Part shown: positions 1-13,890 of the stretch, in pieces
Numbering within the stretch: the stretch's first letter is position 1
Layout: each line of letters starts with the position of its first letter
Origin: Tetrahymena thermophila SB210
Taxonomy: Eukaryota > Ciliophora > Oligohymenophorea > Hymenostomatida > Tetrahymenidae
Assembly: GCF_000189635.1 (NCBI RefSeq)
Contig: NW_002476507.1
Span: 310,001 to 374,000, forward strand
Reading direction: 5' to 3'
Length of the DNA stretch: 64,000 bases
Translations under genes and position numbers: made by a program
The notes under the pieces: generated by a model
Database searches by the model: none
What the model saw: the letters and a program-made list of their open reading frames with translations, nothing else
What the model was told of the DNA's origin: nothing

Positions 1-31
1 CTTAATAGTAGGTAAATTTAACAAAATTCAT

Positions 32-2612
32 TCATTATTTTTATTTCATTTCTTTTAAGAAACTAGGTTTTTCAAATATAAAACTAATGGGTATTAAGAA
101 TAAAAATATTAACCATTAGATAATTTTGAAAAATAAGCTTCTAGTCTTTTTAGGGAGTGGTAGAATAATACATTTTAAAGTTTAAGTTGATTCTAATTTT
201 AACAATGAATCTGAGTTTATATTATTTTATATTTTTTCTTCTAATTATTCATTTGTATTATTAGCAGATATACTCTATGTATTCTATCCACTTGTAATTT
301 ATTCAAAATTTTTAATGAATTTTAAACTATTTTAATCTGTATCTTAAATAATCTACTCAGTATTAAGCTAACTTATTGATTTTTTAGTTTAATCCATTTC
401 ATCCATGGAATTAAAATCAGAATGGCTCCTTAATTCTTGAGATCCTTCAAAGCTTTACATGTATTAATCAGAATTTAAAAAATCTTTCTTTTCTTCTTCC
501 TCTTCTTCTACTTCTTCTCCATATTAGTTTGCATGCTTATTTTTAATCTCCTCTTTATGATAAAATTCATTGAAAGTGCCTTTTTGAGAGTTTATATTTA
601 AAGATGCAAATGACTATTAATCTTGAATACTCATAAGACTTTTTAAGTCATCAAATAAGGGTTGCTAAAATTTAAGTTCGCTTCTTTTTTTATTGTGTTT
701 TGAATTAGATTTAAGCTCACATATTGATAAAATCTGATTATTTGATGGTTGTTATTCTAGTTGATTTTAAGCTATTATATTATTATGAGTACTGCTTCCA
801 TTACTAAATAACTAATTTATACCACGCTCGTTGAATGAATTAACATTGACAAAAGAACTAAATTCACTTTGATTTTTATTTGTTTTATTAGATGATATAC
901 TTTCATTCTTCTCATCAATAGAATTTATAAGGTTTTAAGATGGCATTTTATTTGGCTATGAGTTTGTATATTCTCTTTTTACATGCTTTAAATGACCATA
1001 AAACTCTCTTTTTTAATCAGGTGATTTGTATTAATATATTGAATCGCTTTTTCTAATTCTAGCATTTACGTTTATGCTATTGGTAGCTGGTTTATTAGAA
1101 TATTGTAAATTTGTATCATCATTAATCATATTTCTTTTAAAAAGAGATAACCTCGGCTCTCTACTTTAGTGAGGAGAATTCTTTTCAGATGAAGTTATAA
1201 TCTTAATATTCTGTTATTGGTTTAGCTAATCTGCTATTTTGTTTTATTGTGAGGAATTATTTGGCTAATTTATTTCGTAATTGAATGAACTAACTGGGTC
1301 TGCTTCTAGTATTTTTTTAGAAATTTCATTGTTAGTTGAGCAGAAATCACTGAAAGAATTCATATCTTATTGTATTGAGTTATTGAATTCTGTAAGAGTC
1401 TACATATTAATATTCATACTTCTTAGCTTAATTTAATTTAGTTCCTCTAATAGGCTCTAGTAATTGCCATTTTAAGTGTGTAGAAAATGATCATCATCAA
1501 GTATATTTGTATTAATGCTAGCAGAGGAAGGTGATAATCCTTTATCAGTACTATTTAAATATTACTATTATAGCTGTGCCTTATTTTGTTGTATTTTCAA
1601 CCTCTGCTTTTGGACAGAAGAGTATTTTTCTAAAACTGCAACATTATCACATTACTTTTCTAGATCTACATTTCTTTTTTTTAGAACTTCTAACTAGCTT
1701 TTTAAAGTGTATACTTATTCCTTCAAATTCTTTTTTTCTGAGCTAATCTCATCAATTTCTTGTTATAAAGATTCTATCATTACTTATTTTTCAGTACAAG
1801 AATTGCAATTAAAGTTGAATTATTCATCTATTTGCTATATATTCCCTAAAGTCTGTAAGCTTATTGAGTGATTTAAATTGTTAATCACTAATTCGTCATT
1901 GATTTATTACATACTAACATAAGCATTCTTTTTTGTTTGGTTTTAATTTTGCATGCGCTATTATTCTGCCTTTTTATAAAAAAAGATGTTAATTCAAATA
2001 AAATTGTTTTTAAAATATTTAAAACTATTTGAAGTTTAAAATATAAATATTCAAAAAATTCAAATTATATTTAGAAAGATAGATATATTACTAAAACTTC
2101 CATAGTCTAGTAGAGAGTTGTAAGTCTTTATAAATGTTTGTCACATTGCTCTTCAAGCTCAAAATTTTATTTCTAATATTAGATATTTTTTTCCTCCATA
2201 TTTTAGTAAATCTAGTAATATTCTTACAACTTTTACTAATTTAAATAAAAAAAGGAATTATTATGATTTAAAATTATATTATCTAATCATTTCTATCTAC
2301 TTTTTATTCTTGGATCTCTTCCTTTGCTTACATTATCTCAGCTTCTAAAAATTCTATTTCTTCATAGTGTTATTTACGAACCTCTACGACTTTATTACCC
2401 AAGTATACTGCTATATCTTTTAGTTAAAGAATAGATGTTTCCGCTTATTTTAGGTATTCTATTTCATCATAAAATAAAGAGACATCCTTTCCAAACATTT
2501 ATTTTTGCTCCAAGTATTATTTGATACTAACTTAAGGAACGGATAAAATTATTTATTAAAGCTCTTAAAAGTATTAAGCTTGTGACATATTTTATTTCTC
2601 AAAAAAACTCAT
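32..2612 (-). CDS. Coiled-coil protein with C-terminal membrane segment, function unknown
   Basis: Three exons are proposed: 2612-2301, 2235-2092 and about 1957-32, giving about 793 residues in one open frame with TAA/TAG as Gln. Both introns keep phase 0; the third exon could start a few codons earlier, at an AAG acceptor. The start is the first ATG of the frame (MSFFEKQ...). Residues 1 to about 250 are charged and heptad-like, so probably coiled coil. The middle is Asn/Ser/Gln-rich and probably disordered. It ends with an acidic run (EEVEEEEEE) and one hydrophobic segment (IIQWLIFLFLIPISFIF) about 14 residues before the stop. A long coiled coil with a C-terminal anchor resembles membrane-tethering proteins such as golgins, but that is only an architectural analogy. 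No known domain is recognised. It is transcribed away from the histidine kinase gene. Confidence 0.75.
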
Positions 2613-3888
2613 CTGAACTAGAGAAATAAACTAACAAAAAATAGTTATTCTTTTACTTTAGCTATGAATTTATCTTATAAAAAATGGGTTTTTTGTAAAT
2701 TGAATTAAATTAATATATATATATTTATCTCTTTTTTTAATTTTCGTAAATAATCAAACACAATCTCAAAAACACACAATTTTGATTTATATGCAATGAT
2801 TTAAACAATATAGCATCATAAAAACTTTGAAAACAATAAGTATTCAACACTAGAACTTTTATACTCAGTAATCGTCATTACAATAATTAAATAATTTACG
2901 TAAGTTTAAAAAGAATATACATTTGTATAATTTTTTATATTTTGATGATAAAAATCAGCTTAATTAATCAATAAAAAAACAATAAATCTAACATTTTATT
3001 GAATATAACATAAATTTAATAAATTTCATAAATTTTAGATTTTTTTATTTTTAATATTTTAAATATGTTAATTTAGCTAAAAATAAATTTTTAGATAATA
3101 AAAGTTACCATTAATATTTGAAAAATGAAAGTATGTTATTTTAATTAAATTAATTTTAAAATCAAAGAATAGAAAGAAATCTTACAATTTTAAATCAAAC
3201 AATAATTTCATTTTTTAAATAAATAAAATAAATTTATCGTAAACTTAAAAAGAGCTTTCAAATAATTTTTTCAAGTAAAGCTTTTAGTAAATCAATAATC
3301 AAATTTATGATTTTTCTTAATGGACTAGGATTATCATATTAAAATAAATAATTGATACTAATTAAGTTAAAATATAATAAATAAGAATAGTATAAACGAG
3401 TTAGACATGATATGAAAAGCATACAATTATTATAACAATACATTTTGTTTATAAAATTTTTGATTTTATTTCAACTTATTGCTTAAATATAACTTTTAAA
3501 TTAAAATAAAAACACCCAATTGTAATAAAAATAAAGATAGATTTTTTATACATCTAATAGAAGCACTGTTCTTGGAATAAATAAATTTTCTATTTTTCAA
3601 AAAGCAATGTTTTAATAAGCTAATTAAAAAACATTCAATAATGGTGATAATTAAAAATTGGTACAATTTTTTAAGAAACATAATATGTGAATTCGTCTTA
3701 CAATTTCTTTATAAGAAGAATGATAAGAGTTTAAAATAAAGAATAGAGCTCAAGCAATTATAACCTTTTTTATTTTTTTAATTGTCTAATAATTCTATAA
3801 ATATATTAAATAAATATTGAAAATAATTAAGAAGAGATTGAAGGTGAATTTGCAATTTTAGAAAAGCAACAATTAATTCAAAAGAAAA
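2613..3888. other. AT-rich intergenic spacer
   Basis: This is the shared 5' flank of two divergent genes. It is extremely AT-rich with homopolymer runs. Both strands were read with TGA as the only stop and no convincing coding stretch was seen. Promoters of both neighbours should lie here, but no motif is recognisable. Confidence 0.6.
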
Positions 3889-6800
3889 ATGAAAGAGAAA
3901 ATTTAAAATAGACAAAAATTTCTAATTAAAAACAATTATGAGAAAGAAACAATGCTTTTCTTTATTATAATATTTGCAATAGTTGTAAATATTTATGGTA
4001 AGATAATCATGTTCTTTACTTTTTTTGAAGCAATTAGCATTTTTAAATAACTTCAAGCATTATTGAAATTTGTTTTTTATAAATATTAGTTTTTATTGAA
4101 AAGGAATACACTATGGTGTCTTAAGATGGCACTATCAGAAATATTTTTATTATCTAAATCGCCTCTCTGATTTCTGTTTTGATTGGTCAAATACTTTTAA
4201 ATATAGCTATTAAAAAATATAGAAATAAAGAAATAGTTCTACTATGCAAAATATATAATTATAAATAAACTTAAACAGATTATAGCTTCCTACATGTTAA
4301 TTAAGTGGAATTCAATAAGGTATTATAGTAGCAAATTCAAGAAAATTGGTGCTAAATTATATCTCAATTTTGTTTATTTTTAGGATTTGATTTTTTTACT
4401 TATTTTTTTGGAAAAACCGTGTCTTTACTTTTAGAAAATAGTCTATTTTATGAGTCGATGCTTATTATAACATTTGGAGTTATAGTGATTAATAATTACT
4501 TTAGTAATACTTTTTGCTTAACTTACTAAAATAGGAAAATTCTTCATAAATTCTTATTATCAATAATACTTAGTACTACAATATTTAGTCAATAATCTAG
4601 CTAAGGGTGTAAAATCATATTTTTTTTCATTTTGTTTTTTGGAATAAGTGAGATAGGAGAATAAAAGCAAGTATTATTTTAGATTAAAAATATGTTGAAA
4701 TACGTATGTAATTTCAAGTAGAATAAGCAAATTAATGATGATTTAAACAAAGTACATTTGCCAGTAAATAATTTCATGGAAAGTCAAAGAAATTCAAATA
4801 TAAAAGGATAATTAAAATAATAAGACACACCAATGACAAATAATTAAGGATTGGCAAACATTACAAGCTTTTAGATAAATAATATTTAAGGTAAAAAAAA
4901 TGAAGATTTAAATTTAAATTTAGAGAAAAGAAAATCACCTTCTATATTTTAAAAGCAAATAAATGAATTAACATAAGTGTAAGAAATAAATTTTAATCAA
5001 ACTGAGATTGGTTATTCAAATAACACAACTCAGAGAGAAGCACTCATTAACTAATAAGGTCTTTCAAATTCAAACTACTCTTCTCTTTTAACAGCTATTA
5101 AATCTAAATCAAATACTAAAGATACATATTAATAAAATTTTTCTAACTATAATTTAAAAGATTAAAAAAATAAAAATTCTAACTATTTAATAAAGAATGA
5201 GTAATATGATCTTGTTAAAGAAACAAACTAAGATGATTATTAGAAAAGTGATTTAAATTATTAAACTAACATAGACGATATTCAAATAAACTAATTAAAA
5301 TTATTTGAAAACTACTTTTATGATAGCCAAGCAATTTAATAAAATTATTAATAAATCTAAGAAAATTAAAAGGCTAGTAATGCATCTAAAATAGGTGAAA
5401 CAAACTAAGATATAGAAATATAATAGTAAAATTCTTAAAATAATCCTTTAGGAAAAGAAATCGCTAATGAAGAATCAGCTAAAATAATAGAGAGTAATTT
5501 ATCAAATATTTAAATTTAAATTTGTGAAGAGCTTGAGAACAAAATATAATTTCATTAATAAAATGATTATAACTAATTATAAGTTAGTGCAAATTTTTAA
5601 AACCACAATTTTCCAGAAGGTAAGTTAGAAACTAGTATTAAAAATAGTGTGAGAGACTTTGATGCTATTATAAGATCTAAAAATATTTCGTTTAACCCTC
5701 AGAAAATGCATTTAGAAGAGCCAGAAAAATAATTTATTTACACATTCGAGGATTAAAAAAGTAATTCATCCTGCATATATAGTGGTATTTAGACTAAAGT
5801 AGATGAAGAAACATAAAAGTAATAAAATATGAATAAAAAAGGCAATAGTTTATAAAAAATAAAATTAAATGGTTAATAAAAGGAAACATAAAAGGCAATA
5901 GATATTTCTTAAAGTCTTCTTCAAGATATATTGCTTTAAAATAATTACAGTTTTTTTAAAGAAATACTTGATTTTTTAGACTCAAGTTTATTTGTCATTG
6001 ATGAGAATATGCAAATTATTTATTCAAATTATTAAGCAAGCTCTTTGAGTGAAAAATTATTTTCTAGTTTTGGCTCTAAAAAATCTATAATCGCTAATTA
6101 TTAGAAGAAATAATCAAGAAATTCGTACGATAATACCAGTTTGAATAATCAATTTTTTAATGACTAGAAATTACCATATATGGATCAAGGATAAGCACCT
6201 TAGCTTCACCCTTAAAAAATATAATAAATATCAAATTAAAATTTATAAGATTAACAATAGAATTAAAAATAATTTTTAGAAAAAAAAGAATAAACTAATT
6301 AAAATAGTTTATAGAAGAGTTTATTTCAATTCAATTAAGTTTAATCAAAATAAATTATTGAATCTCAAAGGAATTTATTCTTTACACAGAATAACATCTA
6401 AAGCAAAGACAAGCTCAGTTTCAATAAAATACAGTTTGAGAAAGGTTAAAATAACTAAGCAACTAATTCAAATCAAGAATTCAAATATAATTTACTCAAG
6501 CAAATAACAGTTTTTGAATTTTCGAAACAAAGTTTGGAACATCTAAAAAAAATGGGAATAAATTAAAATTATTCTAGTTTAAATCAATCTAATATTTAAA
6601 AGACTTTTCAAGAAGAGAAAATGAATATTTCATCTGTAAAAAACTAATATTCTACTTAGCAATCAAATACTTAATTTTAAAATATAAAGTTTAATCCTGT
6701 GCAATCGACTTAAGCACAAATTTTCAACAAATCCTAAAAATTAGATTGTAGTTATTTATTAGATGAAGTTTTATAAAAAGAATCTAAAAGATCTGAAAGA

Positions 6801-9747
6801 GCAATTAATATCAATTTACTAGATTTAATTAAAGTCATATTATAAAACTTAAATTTAGAATTTCAGTAGGTTATATTAGAGCCTGTTGGCGTTAAACTTA
6901 ATGAGGACTTGGATATCTTAAATAATTTTAGCATAAAATTAATTGGAAAGATTATTAACAATTAAAAATGTGTTATTATAATGTTTTCAGATATTTAAGA
7001 AAAAGAATTATAATTAAATAAAATATTGGAGAGAAATATTTTTTAAACAATAAGCCATGAGCTCGGTACTTATACTAATTTTATATAGACGTTTACACAA
7101 ACAGCTCTTTTAGATCACAGTGTACCTGTATCAGTGAAAGATAACTATTTAAAAGTATATTTATTGTTTATTATCTAATTTTTATAGTATTAAAATTTTA
7201 ATTTATATTACCTCAATTCCTAACTAATTAACACCAACTCTTCTTCCCAAAGTTTTTTGAAAAAAAATGACGTTATTTTAAAAAATGGTCTAAATAAAAA
7301 TTTTACAAAAATGGTATTAAAATATTAGGAATTATGGTTTCTCATAATCTATTTATATAATATTAAATTTAAAAAATAAGTACATGAATTCAAATATTTT
7401 CCTAGTGAGTTAAGTTATTTAAGACATCAGAGATTATTACGAGTACTAAAATGATGCGTTGAAAATTATTTGGAAAGAAATTAATTTGATTGATTTAATT
7501 AGAAATATATGCAAGCATTTTAAAAAGCTAGCAAAAATAAAGCAGATTACATTTAAATGTGATTTTTTCGATATACCAGAGAAAATATGTACTGACGAAT
7601 AAAAAACTCAATCAATATTAATCAATCTACTTTCTAATGCTTTCAAATTTAGCTAGAAAAATGGATAAGTTACTGTTGAGATTTCTTACAAAAAGGAAGA
7701 TGAGCTTATAAAGATTAGTGTTAAAGATTCAGGAATAGGTAATCATTTTTTTGAATCATTTTGATTATACTTTTACTTATCAATTAAAATTTTTTATCTA
7801 CAAATATGCTGCAAGTAAAGAGTTCAAGAATACATTTAATATATGGCGATATTGCTTTTAAATAAAAATTAATTCTGACAAAAAAAACTCAGCTTCTTTT
7901 TTAAATCCCAATTAAATTTTAAATATTATAAGTAATGTACATGAATTTTAATAAATCATCACTTTATTTGAAAAGGAGTCATTATTTCGTTTACTGGTTT
8001 AATATTTTTTTATAATAAATTATGTAGGAATGAGTTTTGATGAGTAACAAAAGCTCAAACTCCTTTTAGATGGTAAGTCTATTTAAGATAAGGTATCTCT
8101 TAACTCTTCTGGCTTTGGATTCGGTTTAACGATAAGTAGTATTTTAGCAAGAAAAATATCAAAAAGGAATTAAAATAACAATATTAAATTTATATCAAAA
8201 TAAAATTAAGGAAGTACTTTTTGGTTCTATTTAGATGCTGTTTCTATGATTAAAAAGATGAATTCGAAAAGCTTATTGAATTTTTAGCCAAAGATTAACT
8301 CTGTTCTAACTTAATAAAATTTATAATAATCATTCATCAATCATTATAAATCCTCAGATGTATAACCTATTTTTGATTAATGTGTTCAAAAAGAGCTTGA
8401 TTTTAATTCTTTGAATTAGTAAACTAGAAGCCTCTAAAAAGAAACTAGCTTCTTAAACAGCAATGCTGCTTCAATCCACACTTATGAAGAAAGCTAAATT
8501 CAGACATAAATAAATAGCTAAAATCAAATCATTTTAACTAGTTGCGTTAATAACCCTAGCAATTAGATATTAGTAGGCTCTTCTTTATTAATAAAAAACG
8601 GAAGCAAAAACATGATAAACCCTATACCTTAAATAAAAATGCAGCAATCAAAATTTAAGCAGCAACAGCAGATTTAATAAAATAAGTTTTATAATCAAAC
8701 AAGCCTTTCTAATAATCCTAAGATATTATAAAAATATATTATTATTAGTGATAATGAAATTATAGAAATGGAGGAATCTGACATTTTTGATGGACAACAC
8801 ATATTTTAGGAAGGAATCACCTAAAGCTAATCTTTTGATCTAAAAGGATAAATTGAATACATAAAACAAACAAAATGTAGATAGAATAGCTGCGAAAATT
8901 ATGAATCTAACGTTAGAAATGAAATAACATAAAAGTAATCTTGTAAAAGTAGTGAATTAAAATCAATATATTACTTACATTTTTTAGAAAAATTTAAAAA
9001 AACTTAAATTAATTGATTTATTTATTTATTAGGTAAATAATAAATATTTATGTTTATTAAGATATAGGAACGAAGTCAGTATCAAAATATAATAACAGTA
9101 TAACTCAGAGTTTTACCTTTGTTATATCTTCTAATGAACTTAAGAAGAAATAAAAAGAAGAATTAAAAGTAGTAAATAAACGATAATCTCTCTAGCATCA
9201 TAAATCAACTTCTTTGAAATCCCTTTAAATTAATAAATCAATTGAAAATACATCAGAACAAATCTCATTTATTGATATTACGCCTATAGAAAGTGTTTAA
9301 GTATAGCTGCCAAAATAAATAAATAATAAATTTTTTTCAGCAAATAAGATCATGATTGTTGATGACGAGCCAATGAATATAAAAGGCTTGTAAATAATGC
9401 TAAAGATAAAAGCTGACATTTAAGACGAGCTTATATATACTGCCACAAACGGAATAGAAGCTGTAGATTTATTTAAAAAGAGCTTAAGTAGCTTAAATTA
9501 AATAAAATTAATATTCATGGATATAAACATGCCTTTGCTTGATGGTATAGAAGCTACAAAACAAATACGTGAGTTAGAAAATAGATTTTAAAATTAAAGA
9601 CATATAAATATTTGTGCATACACCTGCTGGACGGATCTTCAAACCAAAATCAAATGTAGCTAAGCAGGGATGGATAACTATTTTTCAAAACCGATTACTC
9701 ATGATTAACTATTTGTGGCATTAAATAGATATTATTTTAATCAATGA
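3889..9747 (+). CDS. Membrane-anchored hybrid sensor histidine kinase / response regulator
   Basis: Phosphorelay sensor. In order: about six N-terminal hydrophobic segments (about 3955-4660); a long Gln/Asn-rich linker; a PAS-like stretch near 5960-6050 (FVIDENMQIIYSNYQ); a HisKA-like dimerisation helix near 7050 with the phospho-acceptor in SHELGTYTN; an HATPase domain with N box (LINLLSNAFKF), G1 box (KDSGIGM) and G2 box (GFGFGLT); and a C-terminal receiver from about 9350 with the acidic pair VDDEP, phospho-acceptor Asp in FMDINMPLLDG and conserved Lys in FSKPI. Introns: 3998-4089, 7739-8027 and 8949-9067, all with matching phases. A fourth intron or a frameshift is needed somewhere in 7140-7440, where the frame changes after the H-box helix; I could not place it. 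Autophosphorylation followed by intramolecular transfer is inferred from the family. The ligand is unknown. Confidence 0.85.
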
Positions 9748-10575
9748 TTCATGCAAGTTAGAAATAATATTTTTTATCATTTAAAATAATAATCTAAATA
9801 GAATAACTTGATATTAAATAATATGTGTACATTTTATGACTTTTCAATGAAAAATTATATTTAAAATTTTTTATTTTTAAATTTTTTTTTGCGTTATTTT
9901 TTCTAATGAATTTTCTTTAAAGAAAATTTTACATTTTTCTCTATTTAAAGTCACAAAACATAGTATTAAATTAGGTAAAAGTAATAAATAAGCACACTTT
10001 AAAATTTATTTGCTTTTTACTAATCTTAAATACTTATTTGATAAAAACTAAACCATTATTAATAATCTTAACTGTTTGATTATAAAAATATTCCTTAAAA
10101 AATACTTATTTTTTGTGTTTATTTTTAACATATTTATTATAAAAAATCACATTTGTAAGCAATTTAATATATCTAATAAATCCCAATAAATTGAGGAAAG
10201 TTTTTTTACTTCAAAAGCGAATAATTAATTGTAAATAATAATAATAATTGTTTACATATTTAATTAAGGAAAAAGAATCTGTTTTTCTAATTAATTAATT
10301 GATAATTGCTTGATAAATGCTTAATATTTCTAATCAGTAAATAATATGAAGTACTTTTTTAAATAGATTATAAACACGAAATAATATACAGTTTAGTATT
10401 ATATTTATTAGTAATGTTTTAAATATTAAGTAGTTATGATATTTTAAAAATAAAATAATCTAGTTAAGATTTTGATTAGTGTATTCGAGACTATTTTTGT
10501 TTTTATTATTATAATTATTGATTATGTTTTGATATTAAAATTTATTTTTTTATTTTTATGGATTCACTTAATCAA
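9748..10575. other. AT-rich intergenic spacer
   Basis: Convergent 3' flanks of the histidine kinase and the first small paralogue. No convincing coding sequence or RNA gene was seen. Confidence 0.6.
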
Positions 10576-11022
10576 TCACATGATTTATTTTTATAGAATA
10601 TGGATGAGAGATTGGCTATTGAAAAAGTATTTTTAGATTTATACAAATAAGATTTTGCATCTGTTAAATATTTCCTTATTTATAGAAAGCTTACTGAGTA
10701 TTTGCTTCTATTCTTAGTATAGTTCTTAGTAAGAAATACATATTTCCTCATATTCAGTAATCATTTTTATTAAAACACCTACAACCTCATTGTATCTCTT
10801 GATTTTATTTTTCAAAGAGATAATTGAGTAAATGTCTTAAACGAGATTATCTTAGTTATCGAGGAGGTTTTCTAAGTTTTAAGCTCTCTTTTCATCTTAA
10901 TAAGCTATTTTACTAACTTAGATAGCATATTATTCAAGGTTTTTTATTCTATCTATTAAGCCAAGAGCAGAGACTTTAAAGATTTATGATGAGTTAATTT
11001 TACTGTTTTTGCAAATATTCAT
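10576..11022 (-). CDS. Small helical protein, four-member local family, copy 1
   Basis: An intact single-exon gene of 148 residues beginning MNICKNSK. It is rich in Gln, Glu, Lys, Ile and Leu and predicted almost entirely helical. Its C-terminal third holds the motif shared by all four members: LSKLSINKEIFNRCK. That is followed by FVQIQKYFFNS, which is nearly repeated in the copy at 17888-18346. No enzyme motif, signal peptide or membrane segment is visible, so it is probably an intracellular coiled-coil or helical-bundle protein. The start is supported because all four members begin about 110-120 residues before the motif. Function unknown; not recognised as any named family. Confidence 0.7.
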
Positions 11023-11084
11023 TTCTACTTTAAAGCGAAAATGCTTATTAATGTATTATGTTTTTTTATTTTAATTATTTATTT

Positions 11085-12689
11085 GTTGCTTTAATAATTA
11101 TTATATTTAATTAAAAGTTCATTTATATTTTGAATAGGCAGCTAGGATATTTGATAATCTTAAAATTGATTAATTTTTTTTAATTAATTGGAAGCATTTT
11201 CTTTTTTAAAATCTTGTAAATTGTAAAGCAGTAAATATTGTCCATAAAGTAATTACTGAATTAAAAATTAAATTAGATAGTATCGCTAATTTTTACTTGG
11301 AGCATTTACTCGGAAATTAAGGAAAAATGCCATACCATTTGCATCATTGTCAAATCTAATTTTATGGCTAAAAGCTCGAACATAATATTTTAAGCAATCA
11401 CCCGTTAATTTACTTTAGATATTTTTTCACTTAAACCCTCAAAAAAAACATTTAGATAAAGTAGAAATGAGTATTTACTTTTAATTTTGTGAAGATTATG
11501 ACTATTACTAAAAAATCAGAAAACACATTTACTAAATAAATTAATTAATAGCAATTAATTCTGTTAAAAATGAATTAACTTCTCATAAACAAAAAAATCA
11601 ATAAATTTAACATCATCATTTTTATTGATATCACGCTTTTAAATTCAGTAAGTTTTATGAAAAATTAATCACAACTATGACTATCGTGATACACAATTTC
11701 CTATGCAGCTCTCCAAAATTAATTTGTTTTAAAAGGAAATTAGAACATTATTATACTTTAATTGATTTTGTAATCATAATTTCTAATAATTTTTACAAAT
11801 TTAAAATTTTTAAATACTATTCAAAATATGAATTAAAATATTAAAACAACTTTTAAATATTTTCATAATTCTTCCAAGATTAGTTTTGTAAATTGTATTT
11901 TATTTAAAGACAAAATATTTATAAATATTATGAAATTTAATACAATATCGCTTTAAAGAAGATTTAAATATGACTATTTATTACAATTTTTATTACAAAC
12001 AAGCACCTCTAAATTTTTTACCAATATTTAATATATCAAATTATGATTGATTACACAAGCTAATAGCATCCATAATTTTTCTTTTTTATTAATAGAATAA
12101 AAATAGATTAAATGAATAAAATAAATGCTCGCCTAAAAAACTTTATTTGTCTTTAGATTTTAATAAATTAGTAACTAAAAAATTATTACCATAAATTCTG
12201 ATTTTTATTTGCATAAATTTTCTTTCTATTTTAAGCATCAAACCTTAGTTCTTTCTATTATTTATTTACATAATTCAATTACAATTATCAATCATCCAAT
12301 TTTTTATCTATTTTAACAATTTGTATTTTAAAATTTAAATATTCACATAGGATTTAAATTTATCTAAATATCTATATCATATTTCAATCGTAACAATTAT
12401 AAATGTCAAACAAATTTTTATTTATAAAGTAGTAAATTACATTAAGATGTATGACTTTTCTTTTTAATAAAATTGAGTTTTTAGTTAACGCACTTACTTG
12501 ACAAAAAATTTAAAATTTGTCATATTTGACATCAACTTGATTATGAGAAGTAAATAAAAGTAATATTTCTTTAGCCTGATTAATTCTAATGTGAGTAATA
12601 AATGATTTAAATACTGTAAAAGCATAAGATAAATCCTGTTTAATCCTCTCTATTAAATATTCAGAGTCTTTTAGTGAGTTTAATTACAT
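11085..12689 (-). pseudogene. Unresolved multi-exon gene or gene relic upstream of copy 1
   Basis: Three coding-looking blocks lie in order on the minus strand. Block 1, 12689-12498, starts with ATG, runs 64 codons (includes YLIERIKQDLSYAFTVFKSF) and ends at a good GTAAGTG donor. Block 2, about 11730-11590, includes FWRAAQEIVYHDSHSCDQFF. Block 3, about 11395-11085, includes RAFSHKIRFDNDANGMAFF and KKINQFQDYQISQLPIQNI. Splice phases between blocks could not be closed: block 1 leaves phase 0 and block 3 has an in-frame TGA just upstream without a clean acceptor. This may be a real gene whose introns I misplaced or a decaying one. A competing plus-strand frame over block 3 (to 11470) also lacks TGA, which lowers confidence. 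Confidence 0.35.
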
Positions 12690-13890
12690 TTTTCATAATT
12701 TTTTCTATTTTTTCACAATTAAAAATTTTTTTTACTATAAAAAGTATTTATTTTTATAAAATGATGATATTTCTTAAATTTTGATAATAAAATCTAAAAT
12801 AAAAAGTATTTTAAGCTCTAATAAAATTGAAAAAAAATGCTTGAAATAAATATTTATTTAAGTTTTCTTTTATCAGTAAATGAGCACTTTCTCAAAGCTT
12901 AACTAATTTTTTATATTAAAATTGTATCTATAGTTAATTTATTTAATTTGATGAATTAAAATATAAATTTACTTAATTATCAATTTTTTATAATAGCCAC
13001 AAATTAATTTAGATTTAAGATAAGATGTATAAAATTGAAGATGACTTTTATTAACAGAATAAAGTTTAGAATAAATATATTTTAGTATAGGAGGAGAAGT
13101 ATAAATATAAAGAAAATTAAAGATTTAAATATTCTTACAATAATTATTTAATTAAAAATATTTTATTTTAAATTTATTTAATTTTCACAAAATAATCTTT
13201 TAAATTTCTTTTGTTTATTATTTTTTTGTGTTGGTGCTAAAAAACCAAAATTAATTTAAGTTCCGTTTCTTATTAACTTATTTTTTTCATAAATTTTATC
13301 TATTTAAAATTATAAATTTGTTTTTTAAGATTTGTTCTATTAATTTACGTTATTTTATTAATTTGTAGAGTTAACTAAAAAAAAATATCTACTTTCTTTA
13401 AATAGAGTTATTTTTTTACAATTTCGTAAACTAACTTTTTTTTAATGTTAGTTTAAAAACTGTGAGATAAAAAATGTTTATTAAAATACAAAATCAAAAT
13501 ATATTCTATTTAAGGTTAATTAAAAATAGGAAATAATTAATAGATTAACAAAATATCATTTTATTAGTGATATTTTGCTGTGAATATTTTAGATTTATAT
13601 ATTATGCGAGATCACTTTATTGTTCATAGACTAATAAAATATTAACTTTTTAAAATATAAATTATTGTTCATGAATTATTTTTAATTTTTTTAATTGATA
13701 TTTATAAAATATGTTATTTTTCTTAATTTAATAAAATATATACATAGTTTTTCATACAAAAAAAAGTTAATATATTATAATATAAGTTTTGTAAATATAA
13801 TTTGTTTTTTTTTAGAAAGGGTTGTAATTGTTTTATTATAAATTGGTATCAAATTGGTTGTTCAGCTAAGTTTAATTTTTATTTATCATC
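12690..13890. other. AT-rich spacer with one weak ORF
   Basis: Mostly homopolymer-rich AT DNA. A short plus-strand frame starts at 13025 (MYKIEDDFYQQNK...) and looks hydrophilic for about 40 codons before dissolving into AT-rich sequence. It may be an exon fragment but has no supported end. Nothing else was seen. Confidence 0.45.

Noticed and set aside
1515..1746. Two plus-strand frames of 60-71 codons
   Set aside because: They lie antisense to the well-supported coiled-coil gene and read as Phe/Leu/Tyr-rich shadows of its codons.
10561..10820. Plus-strand ATG frame starting MDSLNQSHDLFLQ
   Set aside because: The minus strand encodes copy 1 of the small family, supported by three paralogues; the plus frame is hydrophobic and unsupported.
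11050..11470. Plus-strand frame of about 140 codons over block 3 of the relic gene
   Set aside because: TGA-free but less balanced than the minus-strand reading, preceded by AT-rich intron-like sequence. Kept only as a caution in that entry.
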